A stretch of 64,000 bases of DNA from G963664225 sp964538065 (GTDB lineage: Bacteria; Verrucomicrobiota; Verrucomicrobiia; Limisphaerales; UBA1319): NCBI GenBank assembly GCA_964538065.1, contig CAZIDG010000012.1, forward strand, positions 1-64,000. The letters run 5' to 3'. This document shows positions 26,537 through 34,371 of this stretch, in pieces; within the stretch, counting starts at the first letter, position 1, and every line of letters begins with the position of its first letter. The position numbers were made by a program, and so were the translations under genes. Under the pieces are notes generated by a model, which saw nothing but the letters and a program-made list of their open reading frames with translations, did not search any database and was not told the DNA's origin.

Positions 26537-28509
26537 GGTGTCTTTCGTATCAGTTTGACATCGTCCGAGTCCTCCAGCATCGAGGCGGGCCGGAAACTCG
26601 CAATGAAATGATGATAAAACAACTGGGATGATATCAGACCGGCCAGGGCCATATCATCCGTCTCACTCAGCGGATGGCCTTTGCGCAGCTTCGAGAGCAA
26701 ATGGGTGACGGCCGCGTCATTGAAAAGTCCATACGCACGCATGCACTCCGGTGAGAGCAGTTCGTCCACATAATCCGGCGTGGTAGGGGTGAAGAAACTG
26801 CGATGAATGGGGGCGCGGTATGGGCGTTTGGGGCGTTTCCAGATCGCAGCCGGGAGCCAGTCTCTCGCCACGCGTTTCAGTAGGTATTTCTCAGTCAAGC
26901 CATGGAGTTTCAACCCGGACGGCAGGCGGTTGCAGAATTCGACCACGCGGTGATCCAGGAAGGGGAAGCGCCCTTCCACCGAATGCGCCATGGCCATGCG
27001 GTCGCCTTGAGAGGAAAGGAGGTATTGGGATAGAAAGATTGAACTCTCAAGATATTGAGCCTGTTCCAGACACCCCCAGCGGGTAAACTCGGGTGGCAGG
27101 TGGGGCAGATGCGGCGTCTGGCCATCGGCGCTGGCAATGGCATCCAGCAGCCTCTTGGAGAAAAAACGCCTTGTCCGCCGGTTGTTGTTCCACCGGATGG
27201 CATGCGAATAATCCGGCGCCTTCACTTGATCCAAGCCCTGGCCAAAGAAGGCGGCAAGATATTCCGGCCGGGTTCGTCCCAACCGGGAGATGTCCGGATA
27301 TAGGCGTTGAAGAAGTTTGGGGCGGATGCTCGAATCAGGCTGCCGTGCCCAGAAGCGCCGTATCTTGGCCTCCTTGAAGATGTCATATCCGGCCAGCATT
27401 TCATCGGCGCCTTCACCCGTGAGGACGACTTTGTAATGGTGGTCGCGCACCAGTTGCGAGAGCAGGAACATGGGGGCGGGCGAGGTGCGCATGATGGGCG
27501 CTTCCGTGTGCCAGATCACCTTGGGAAACACCTTTCCGATATCGGCATGCCGTGCGAAAAGCACATGGTGGTCGGTGCCGAGATGTTGCGCCATCTCGCG
27601 TTGATACTGGCTTTCGTCAAACTCCTCGTCGTCAAAGGTGATGGAGAAGGTGTCCAGCCGACTGCCGGAAAAGTGACGGATCATGTAGGCGATGGTGGAG
27701 GAATCGAGTCCCCCGCTCAAATACGCCCCCACAGGCACATCGGCTCGCAAACGAATGCGGGCGGCATCGATGAGCAGGTCCCGCAGTTGCTCGATGTACT
27801 CCTGCTCCGAAAGGGCCGAACCATTTGGGGAAACATAGTTCAGTTCCCAGTAAGGCGTGATGGTAAGACCCTGGCGATTGACCACCAGAAAATGCCCCGG
27901 GGGCAGCTCACGGATTTCCTTGAGCATGGTGCGAGGCGAGAGCGCGCTCCAATAGGTAAAAACCTGGTCCAGGGCTTGCGGATCAAGGGTGCGCGATACC
28001 GTGCCTTCGGCCAGAATGGCCTTGATCTCCGAGGCGAAAACCAGGCGGTGCCCATCCCAGGCATAATACACAGGGCGCACACCCAATCGGTCCCGCGCCA
28101 GCAGAAGCTCCTGCTTGCGGGCATCCCAGAGCGCAATCGCAAACTGTCCATTGAGCAGGTTCAGGAAGGCCGGTCCATGGGTTTCGTACAGGTGGAGGAG
28201 CACTTCGGTATCGGATTGGGTAACAAAGCAATGCCCCTGGCTTTCCAGGGGTGGACGCAGTTCCACATAATTGAATATTTCCCCATTGAACACCACCCAC
28301 AGTGTTTCATCCTCATTGCCAATCGGCTGCTGGCCGCCGGACAGGTCGATGATGCTCAGGCGCGCATTGCCCAGGCCCGCCCGGGAATCGAGGTAGATGC
28401 CAAACTGATCAGGACCACGATGGCGGATCATTCCCAACATCCGCCGCAAGGACGCTTCGTCCGGCGGGACGCCGTGCTCCAGTTCCACAATACCTGCAAT
28501 GCCGCACAT
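26533..28509 (-). CDS. Asparagine synthase-like glutamine amidotransferase (AsnB type)
   Basis: A 658-residue class II (Ntn) amidotransferase with a synthetase domain. Cys2 after the initiator Met (MCGIAGI) is the glutaminase nucleophile; VVFNGEIFNY follows. The ATP-pyrophosphatase half has SGGLDSS (about 267-273) and GEGADEMLAGYD. The family makes asparagine or transfers glutamine-derived ammonia to an acyl-adenylate; copies within NRPS or polysaccharide clusters usually amidate a pathway intermediate. It begins 3 bp after the acyl-AMP ligase stop and overlaps the NadE-like gene by 4 bp. Whether it works on a carrier-bound acyl group, an NRPS product or simply aspartate cannot be told from sequence. 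Confidence 0.92.
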   Translation of the reverse strand: MCGIAGIVELEHGVPPDEASLRRMLGMIRHRGPDQFGIYLDSRAGLGNARLSIIDLSGGQQPIGNEDETLWVVFNGEIFNYVELRPPLESQGHCFVTQSDTEVLLHLYETHGPAFLNLLNGQFAIALWDARKQELLLARDRLGVRPVYYAWDGHRLVFASEIKAILAEGTVSRTLDPQALDQVFTYWSALSPRTMLKEIRELPPGHFLVVNRQGLTITPYWELNYVSPNGSALSEQEYIEQLRDLLIDAARIRLRADVPVGAYLSGGLDSSTIAYMIRHFSGSRLDTFSITFDDEEFDESQYQREMAQHLGTDHHVLFARHADIGKVFPKVIWHTEAPIMRTSPAPMFLLSQLVRDHHYKVVLTGEGADEMLAGYDIFKEAKIRRFWARQPDSSIRPKLLQRLYPDISRLGRTRPEYLAAFFGQGLDQVKAPDYSHAIRWNNNRRTRRFFSKRLLDAIASADGQTPHLPHLPPEFTRWGCLEQAQYLESSIFLSQYLLSSQGDRMAMAHSVEGRFPFLDHRVVEFCNRLPSGLKLHGLTEKYLLKRVARDWLPAAIWKRPKRPYRAPIHRSFFTPTTPDYVDELLSPECMRAYGLFNDAAVTHLLSKLRKGHPLSETDDMALAGLISSQLFYHHFIASFRPASMLEDSDDVKLIRKTP

Positions 28510-28512
28510 GGT

Positions 28513-30093
28513 TTATTTCAAATCCGTCTTCTTGATTTTTCCCGAGCTGGTCTTGGGTAGTTCCGTGCAAAATTCGACCTGCTTTGGCACCATGAAATCC
28601 TCCAGACAGGCCCGACAATGCGCGATGACACGTCCCGCGGTGAGGTCGGGATCCTCGGAAACAACAAAGGCCTTGATGGCCTGGCCGAGAATGGGATCGG
28701 GAACGCCTATGACAGCAGCCTCCTTGACGCCTGGCAGGGCATAAAGGACACACTCAACCTCCTTGGGGGCGACTTTTTCCCCGCGGCTCTTGATGATGTC
28801 GTCCTTTCGTCCCACAAAATAAAAGAAACCCTCCTCATCGCGGCGGAATAAGTCCCCGGAATAGCAAAGACGTTCGCCTGGTAGTGGTCCCGGGCGAAAC
28901 CGGGCGGCCGACGCCTCGGGCGCCTCCCAATAGCCTCGCATCACATGCCTTCCGCGAACCACCAGTTCGCCCACCTGGCCGGCTCCAAGTCGCTGTCCCG
29001 TTTCATCCTCCAGCCAGGCTTCGGTCCCCGGTATTGGGATCCCTACAGAGTTGGGTCTGCGATCCAATTCCGACGGCGGCAGGTAGAGGGTGCGCTTGGT
29101 CTCGGTGAGCCCATACATGGAAAAGAGCGTGGCCTCGGGAAATTTCCGGCGCAAGGCGAGGATGTGGCTGGCCGGCAGGGCGGCTGCCGTATTGGTCAGG
29201 TAGCGAAGGCTGGTCAGGTTGTAAACGGCCAGGTCCATGTTGACGAGCATGGCGAACATCGTCGGAACCCCGGGAAGCCCGGTGACCCGCTCAAGCTCGA
29301 TCTGCTTGAGAATGGCAGCCGGATAGGCAAAGGATCGTTCAAGCACCAAGGTGCCTCCAAACTTGAACGTCATTAATAGCTGGTAGAGTCCGTAGTCAAA
29401 CGAGAGCGGCAGCACATTGATGACAACATCATCCGGGACATTGCCCAAATAGCTGATAATGCTGCTGGAGGCAAAATCCACGTTGCTGTGATCGCTCATC
29501 ACCCCTTTGGGATCGCCCGTGGTCCCCGAGGTGTAAATCAGGCAGGCCAGGTCCAGATCAATATTCTGATTGGGAGGTTTGCGTGGCGGAAAACAGGATT
29601 GGACTTCATCAAAAGTGATGCAATTCTGAGTGCATACCCGCTCACCCCCTGCGCCTGTCAGCAGCAGCATTTTCATGGAGGGGCATTGAGAGATGACCAT
29701 CTCTGCGAGGGAGGCGGTGTCCGGTCGCGCTTCAAGCACCACGGCGCTGGCGCGGCAGTTGTTCAGTATATAAAGGAGCTTGTCCGCCTTGGTGGTCGGG
29801 TTGATGGGGACAAATGCCGCCCCCGCCTTGAGAATGCCAAAGATGGCCACCACGAATTCGCGGGTGTTGGCGCCAAACACGCCCACGCGGTCACCGCGCT
29901 GCACGCCTCCCTTGATGAGCGCATGGGCAAGCCGGTTTGCATCGGCATCCAGGTCGCCATATGTCCACCTCTGCCCCGCGCAGACCAGCGCGGTTTTGGC
30001 TGGCTGCGTCAGCGCGGACCTCTCCAGGAATTCATGAACGAGCATATGATCCTGTGTGCGGACAGGCGTGTGAAGCAGGGATCGCCTGATCAC
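28513..30093 (-). CDS. Acyl-AMP ligase / acyl-CoA synthetase family enzyme
   Basis: A 526-residue AMP-forming ligase of the ANL superfamily. Motifs: CLIYTSGTTGDPKGV, MYGLTETKRT, VVRGRHVMRGYW, YSGDLF, and the C-terminal lid with KSRGEKVAPKEVE and the catalytic lysine in TSSGKIKK. It overlaps the ACP gene by 4 bp, so it most likely charges that ACP with a fatty or other carboxylic acid for the operon's NRPS. The acyl substrate is unknown. Related ligase/ACP pairs occur in polysaccharide and exosortase loci, but no exosortase gene is in this window. Confidence 0.9.
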   Translation of the reverse strand: MIRRSLLHTPVRTQDHMLVHEFLERSALTQPAKTALVCAGQRWTYGDLDADANRLAHALIKGGVQRGDRVGVFGANTREFVVAIFGILKAGAAFVPINPTTKADKLLYILNNCRASAVVLEARPDTASLAEMVISQCPSMKMLLLTGAGGERVCTQNCITFDEVQSCFPPRKPPNQNIDLDLACLIYTSGTTGDPKGVMSDHSNVDFASSSIISYLGNVPDDVVINVLPLSFDYGLYQLLMTFKFGGTLVLERSFAYPAAILKQIELERVTGLPGVPTMFAMLVNMDLAVYNLTSLRYLTNTAAALPASHILALRRKFPEATLFSMYGLTETKRTLYLPPSELDRRPNSVGIPIPGTEAWLEDETGQRLGAGQVGELVVRGRHVMRGYWEAPEASAARFRPGPLPGERLCYSGDLFRRDEEGFFYFVGRKDDIIKSRGEKVAPKEVECVLYALPGVKEAAVIGVPDPILGQAIKAFVVSEDPDLTAGRVIAHCRACLEDFMVPKQVEFCTELPKTSSGKIKKTDLK

Positions 30094-30368
30094 GCCGTCG
30101 CTGTAATGGATTCTGCCTTCTTGCGACGCACAAATGCCGCCAGCTTGTTCACGGAGTCGAAATTGTCGGGGGTCACCTCCTGGGGATCGATGGGGATGCC
30201 AAACTGCGAACTGACATAGGTCACAATTTCCATCACTCCCATGGAATCGACAATGCCCTCCCGAATAAATGAGGCATCATCCGGATATAAGAAACCTCCG
30301 TCGCTGAAGAGCAGATTTTTTGCGATATACTCCTTAATGGCCGTCTCAACATCCATAATTGTACCCAT
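30090..30368 (-). CDS. Acyl carrier protein
   Basis: A 92-residue discrete carrier protein. The phosphopantetheine attachment serine is S42 in GIVDSMGVMEIV, preceded by the usual acidic helix-loop (DDASFIREG). It is the first gene of the minus-strand operon that ends with the Sfp-type transferase, which would activate it. A second in-frame ATG four codons in (MDVETAIK) is an equally possible start. TATAAT lies close upstream on the minus strand (30374-30379), which would give a very short or leaderless transcript if it is the -10 box; this is only suggestive. Confidence 0.92.
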   Translation of the reverse strand: MGTIMDVETAIKEYIAKNLLFSDGGFLYPDDASFIREGIVDSMGVMEIVTYVSSQFGIPIDPQEVTPDNFDSVNKLAAFVRRKKAESITATA

Positions 30369-30823
30369 TTCCGATTATAACCAGCTATTGTTGGTCCCAC
30401 CGCCCGCCCCCATGTTTTGACGATCTGAACCACCTGAACCACCCCGCGCACCGAAGAACACATGTCTTGCGCGCGCGCCCTGTCATGTCTTGCTGCTGCT
30501 ACAATCCGCAGCAGTCTCAAACTCTCGGTATATAACCGATTGTTATTAATTTAATAAACGAATCTGGAGTAACCTAGCACAGGTTTTTCAAAACACAAAC
30601 TTCACGCGCAGGACGGATGGACAGGCCCAAAAGATCCCAGGCCACCCATCTCCTGCAATCGAATATGGCCCTTTATTTAGGCTCCTTTGAACGTAATGGA
30701 ACAGTCTTTCTGGAGGAAAAAACCGTTGTTCTACATCGACCGTCTGGCCGAAAAGGCGAGGGATGAGGGGGGATCCGGGATCCATGAATCGCGATGGGCT
30801 CATCCCGAGATGAATATGGAAAA
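30369..30823. other. Gene-free region upstream of the ACP-NRPS operon
   Basis: About 455 bp with no credible ORF. It holds an AT-rich stretch (about 30523-30565) that includes the dyad TCGGT-ATATA-ACCGA (30525-30539), and a hairpin CTGCTGC/GCAGCAG (30493-30499 with 30508-30514). These are candidate control sites for the operon, which must start in this region. Nothing else was recognised. Confidence 0.5.
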
Positions 30824-30860
30824 GGAAAGCGGTCCGGATTCCATGTGAGTACCGGACCGC
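30824..30860 (-). terminator. Hairpin terminator after purB
   Basis: A 9-bp perfect stem GCGGTCCGG/CCGGACCGC (30829-30837 with 30852-30860). On the minus strand it is followed by an interrupted T tract (TTTCCTTTTCC). It begins about 35 bp after the purB stop. Confidence 0.75.
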
Positions 30861-30895
30861 AAACCTCGAAAATAATGGAGTGAATGGATCTGAGC

Positions 30896-32221
30896 TTACA
30901 AACCCAGCTTCTTGAAACGTGTTTTGACCTCGCGGAAATGGAAATCCAGGTTGCACAGCTTGTCGATTTCCTGGCGCGAGAGGAGGTTTGTCACCTCGGG
31001 ATCGCTTGCAAGCTGGGTCTTGAAGTCTGCCTGGGAATTGCCAGCATGTTTGGCCTGCCAGGTGGACATGGCGTTACGCTGTACCAACTCGTAGGCCTTT
31101 TCGCGCGTTAATCCCTTCTTGATCAAAGCCAGCAGGATGGTCTGGGAATTCCACATGCCCAGCGAGAGCTGCAGATTCCGCTCCATGTTCTCCGGGTACA
31201 CGATCAACCCCTCAGTCAGCTTGGTCAATGTGACCAACATGTAGTCAAGCAGGGTGCAGGAATCTGGGAAGATGATGCGTTCGACCGAGCTGTGACTAAT
31301 GTCCCGTTCGTGCCACAGCGCGACATTTTCCATGGCGGCAACAGCATTGCCGCGGATCACTCGGGCCAGTCCTGTAAGGCGTTCGCCGGTGATGGGATTG
31401 CGCTTGTGCGGCATCGCGCTGGAACCTTTTTGACCCTTGGCGAAAAATTCCTCGGCTTCAAGGACTTCAGTGCGTTGCAGGTGCCGAAATTCCGTAGCCC
31501 ACCGCTCAATGCTCGCGGCCACCAGGGCCAGCGTGGTGATGAATTCGGCATGGATGTCACGTTGGACGACCTGGGTGGCGATGGGGGCCGGCACCAAACC
31601 CAGTTTTTTACAGACAAAGGATTCGATTTTCGGAGACAGATGGGCACTGGTACCCACGGCGCCGGAGAGCTTGCCCACGGACACGGTTTCCTTCGTGGCC
31701 TCCAGACGTTTCAGCGCGCGGCCAAATTCATCGAACATGAGGGCCATCTTCAACCCAAAGGTGGTGGGCTCGGCATGGATGCCATGGCTGCGGCCGATCA
31801 TTGGGGTGAATTGATATTTCCGCGCCTTTTTGGCGATCACATCCCGAAGGACTTTGACGTCCGCAATGAGGATGTCCGCCGACTGCTTCATTTGCACCGC
31901 AAAGGCAGTGTCGAGCACATCGCTCGAGGTCAGACCAAAATGGAGCCAGCGGCTGGCAGGGGCGCCGATGTTCTCCGACACATTGGTGGTGAAGGCAATG
32001 ACATCGTGGTTGAGGGTGCGTTCCAATTCCTTGCAGCGTTCGATATTGAAGGCGGCCTTGGCCTTCATCTGAGCCAGATCCTTGGCAGGGATCAGCCCCT
32101 GCTTGCACAAGGCTTCTGCCGCCAGCAATTCGATCTGCAACCAGATCTCGAGCTTGCGTTGTTCCGTCCAGATTTCCCGCATGTCGGGTCGTGAATAACG
32201 TTGAATCATATCCGAGGCCAT
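30896..32221 (-). CDS. purB: Adenylosuccinate lyase
   Basis: A 441-residue fumarase/aspartase superfamily enzyme of the PurB group, which removes fumarate from SAICAR and adenylosuccinate in purine synthesis. The signature loop GSSAMPHKRNP (catalytic Ser) is present, as are TSSDVLDTA and GRSHGIHAEPTTFG segments that carry other active-site residues. Length and start (MASDMIQRYSRPDMREIW) fit the family. It is the last gene of a minus-strand run, separated from the upstream Gfo/Idh/MocA gene by a strong terminator, and probably has its own promoter in that 93-bp gap. Confidence 0.95.
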   Translation of the reverse strand: MASDMIQRYSRPDMREIWTEQRKLEIWLQIELLAAEALCKQGLIPAKDLAQMKAKAAFNIERCKELERTLNHDVIAFTTNVSENIGAPASRWLHFGLTSSDVLDTAFAVQMKQSADILIADVKVLRDVIAKKARKYQFTPMIGRSHGIHAEPTTFGLKMALMFDEFGRALKRLEATKETVSVGKLSGAVGTSAHLSPKIESFVCKKLGLVPAPIATQVVQRDIHAEFITTLALVAASIERWATEFRHLQRTEVLEAEEFFAKGQKGSSAMPHKRNPITGERLTGLARVIRGNAVAAMENVALWHERDISHSSVERIIFPDSCTLLDYMLVTLTKLTEGLIVYPENMERNLQLSLGMWNSQTILLALIKKGLTREKAYELVQRNAMSTWQAKHAGNSQADFKTQLASDPEVTNLLSRQEIDKLCNLDFHFREVKTRFKKLGL

Positions 32222-32261
32222 GTTACGCGAGCCGGTCCAAAAAGGAAGCGCATTTCAAAAA

Positions 32262-32294
32262 CACAAAAAGGACACCGGCCCAGCCGGTGTCCTT
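32262..32294 (-). terminator. Rho-independent terminator after the Gfo/Idh/MocA gene
   Basis: A 12-bp perfect stem AAGGACACCGGC/GCCGGTGTCCTT (32268-32279 with 32283-32294) with a 3-nt loop. On the minus strand it is followed by TTTTTGTGTTTTTG. It lies about 20 bp after the stop codon of the gene at 32315-33628. Confidence 0.93.
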
Positions 32295-32314
32295 GAATTG
32301 GAAGGAACGGGAAC

Positions 32315-33628
32315 TTACGCGATATAGCTGTAGTCGTAGGGTTTGCGCATTTCGCGCACAAGGAACGAGTTGGCCTCCTTGTCGTTCACAAATTCCTCCT
32401 TCTCGGGATCCCACTTGAGCGGACGTCCCAGTCGGACGGAAATGACACCCAGATGGGCGATTGAGATGGAGCGGTGGCCAATTTCGACATCGCAGATGGG
32501 CTGTTTGCGGGAGCGGATGCACTCGAAGAAATTGCCCATGTGGTTGTCGCTCTTGTAGAGGCGAATGGCGCCGGAGGGCAGGGGGGTGTCGATCAGGTCC
32601 TGCTTGCTCGCCTCGATCTTGCTGCGGCTCACAAAGATCCAGCCGTCGGTCCCTTCAAACCGGATGCCGTTTTCCAGTTTGTGTGTGCCATCGTCGCAGA
32701 CGGTCATTTCAACGCCGTTGGCATATTTGAATTCGACCTTGTACTTGGCAGCCGCTGTGTAACCGCCCGGAATCATGTCCACCAACGATTTGCCATCGAC
32801 TTCCACCGGGCCGCTGCGTTCCGTGCCATTGCCCCACTGGGCGATGTCGTTGTGGTGGGCGCCCCAGTCAGTCATCTGGCCCCCCGAATAATCGTACCAC
32901 CAACGGAAATTCCAGTGGGTGTTATGGCCGTTGTATTCGACCTTGGGGGCCTGGCCGAGGTAGAAGTCATAGTTCAATTCGGCGGGTACAGGCTGTGGGG
33001 GAAACGGGCCTTCACGAGGACCGGTGGGCAGGGCGACAATGATCCGTTTCAGCTTGCCGATGCGTTGGTTGCGAACCAGTTCGCAGGCGAGGCGGAAGCG
33101 GGGATCGCTCCGTTGCTGGCTGCCAACCTGGAGGAGGGTGCCCTTGTCGCGCACGGCTTTGACCAGGCGTTTACCCTCTCCAATGGTCAGCGTGAGGGGC
33201 TTTTCCGAGTAGATGTCCTTGCCAGCCTTGATGGCGGCGAGGTTGACCAGTGTATGCCAGTGATCGGGGGTGCCGTTGATGATCACATGCACATCATCCC
33301 GTTCCATGACCTTGCGAAAGTCGTTGTATTTGTGCGGCGCCTTGAATTGTTCCGCGGCTTCATCCAGGTGTTTCTGATCCACGTCGCAGACGGCCACGAC
33401 GTTGCCGTAATTCCTGGCCCAGTTGCAGTCGCCACGGCCCTGGCCGCCGCAGCCAACGAGCGCAATACCTGGTTTGTCATTGGGAGACAAGGCCTTGGGG
33501 GCTTGTGCAAAGGATTCGTTTTCTTGAAGGAACCAGGCGGGCAATGCCACGCCTGCGCCAATGAGTGCCGAACTCCGCAGGAAGTTGCGGCGACTTACCT
33601 GAATAGAGATGGGTTTCACAGCCGCCAT
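32315..33628 (-). CDS. Tat-exported Gfo/Idh/MocA family oxidoreductase
   Basis: A 437-residue NAD(P)-dependent dehydrogenase-like protein. A twin-arginine signal (VSRRNFLRSSALIGAG, about 11-26) is followed by a Rossmann nucleotide fold (IALVGCGGQGRGD, about 56-68, then VVAVCDVD) and the EKPLT motif typical of the family. The C-terminal half has the large alpha/beta domain with NTHWNFRWWYDYSGGQMTDWGAHH, the His-rich pattern seen in many PVC paralogues. Substrate is probably a sugar or sugar derivative, not determinable here. It lies 55 bp downstream of hpnG on the same strand and ends at a strong terminator. Confidence 0.9.
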   Translation of the reverse strand: MAAVKPISIQVSRRNFLRSSALIGAGVALPAWFLQENESFAQAPKALSPNDKPGIALVGCGGQGRGDCNWARNYGNVVAVCDVDQKHLDEAAEQFKAPHKYNDFRKVMERDDVHVIINGTPDHWHTLVNLAAIKAGKDIYSEKPLTLTIGEGKRLVKAVRDKGTLLQVGSQQRSDPRFRLACELVRNQRIGKLKRIIVALPTGPREGPFPPQPVPAELNYDFYLGQAPKVEYNGHNTHWNFRWWYDYSGGQMTDWGAHHNDIAQWGNGTERSGPVEVDGKSLVDMIPGGYTAAAKYKVEFKYANGVEMTVCDDGTHKLENGIRFEGTDGWIFVSRSKIEASKQDLIDTPLPSGAIRLYKSDNHMGNFFECIRSRKQPICDVEIGHRSISIAHLGVISVRLGRPLKWDPEKEEFVNDKEANSFLVREMRKPYDYSYIA

Positions 33629-33683
33629 TGAACGACAAATCCGCGCGTCGTCAATGGATAAGTCGATCTATTTGGAAGAGAGT

Positions 33684-34340
33684 TCAGAGCCGGTGGGCTG
33701 TGGAGAGTTCGCGCACTACTTCCATCAGGCAACGGGACAGGTCCTCAGCACAACGGCGTGTCTGCCGGCCAAAGCGCCACAGGGCGGGAATGGTCGAGGG
33801 GCGACGCACGATGCTGGTGGCCAGTTTGTAGAAATTCAGACGGTGGTCTGCTGTCATCAACGCATTGAAATCCAAAGGCATGTCTTCCTGGGCGGCATCC
33901 GAAATGACACGGATGGTGGCACTTGGAATGCCCTGTTTTGCGCTAAGGGCACGAATGTGTTCCGACTCCATGTCCACCGCACCGGCATGGGTGCTGGATC
34001 GAGCATCGGCCTTAGCCCGTGCTGTGGCGAGGATCTGATCGACACACAGGAATTTGGTGGATCGGGCCATGCGGGACAAGGCACTGGATTGTGGAAAGGA
34101 CGGATCAGCTTCAAAGACAACATCTCCCGTATGAAAGGAAGGATCAAGGCCACCGGCAAAGCCACTGGTGATTACCCATTCGGGATGTTGGGATTCAAGA
34201 GCAGCCTGACATGCCTGGATGGCATTTTGGCGCCCCATGCCAGTGACAACGATCCGCACACCAGGTACTGCGGATACCCGTGCCTGAAAAGGACGGGCTT
34301 CGTCCGGCATCGCGAAAAAGACCAGGCCTGAAATATTCAT
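33684..34340 (-). CDS. hpnG: Hopanoid-associated nucleosidase/phosphorylase HpnG-like
   Basis: A 218-residue member of the purine nucleoside phosphorylase/MTA-SAH nucleosidase superfamily. It has a short form of the fold with VVTGMGRQNA (about 31-40), ITSGFAGGLDPSF (about 57-69), and AVDMESEHIRAL (about 119-130), followed by the base-binding RVISDAA. HpnG removes adenine from adenosylhopane to give ribosylhopane, a step in making extended hopanoids. The symbol rests on both the fold and the position: 31 bp downstream of squalene-hopene cyclase on the same strand. HpnH, which makes adenosylhopane, is not in this window. Confidence 0.82.
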   Translation of the reverse strand: MNISGLVFFAMPDEARPFQARVSAVPGVRIVVTGMGRQNAIQACQAALESQHPEWVITSGFAGGLDPSFHTGDVVFEADPSFPQSSALSRMARSTKFLCVDQILATARAKADARSSTHAGAVDMESEHIRALSAKQGIPSATIRVISDAAQEDMPLDFNALMTADHRLNFYKLATSIVRRPSTIPALWRFGRQTRRCAEDLSRCLMEVVRELSTAHRL

Positions 34341-34371
34341 GACGACGGGAACATCGGCGCATGGCCGCCCA

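Noticed and set aside
20468..30368. ACP/ligase/AsnB genes as part of an exosortase (PEP-CTERM) locus
   Set aside because: Similar genes occur in such loci, but no exosortase gene or PEP-CTERM sorting signal is visible in this window.
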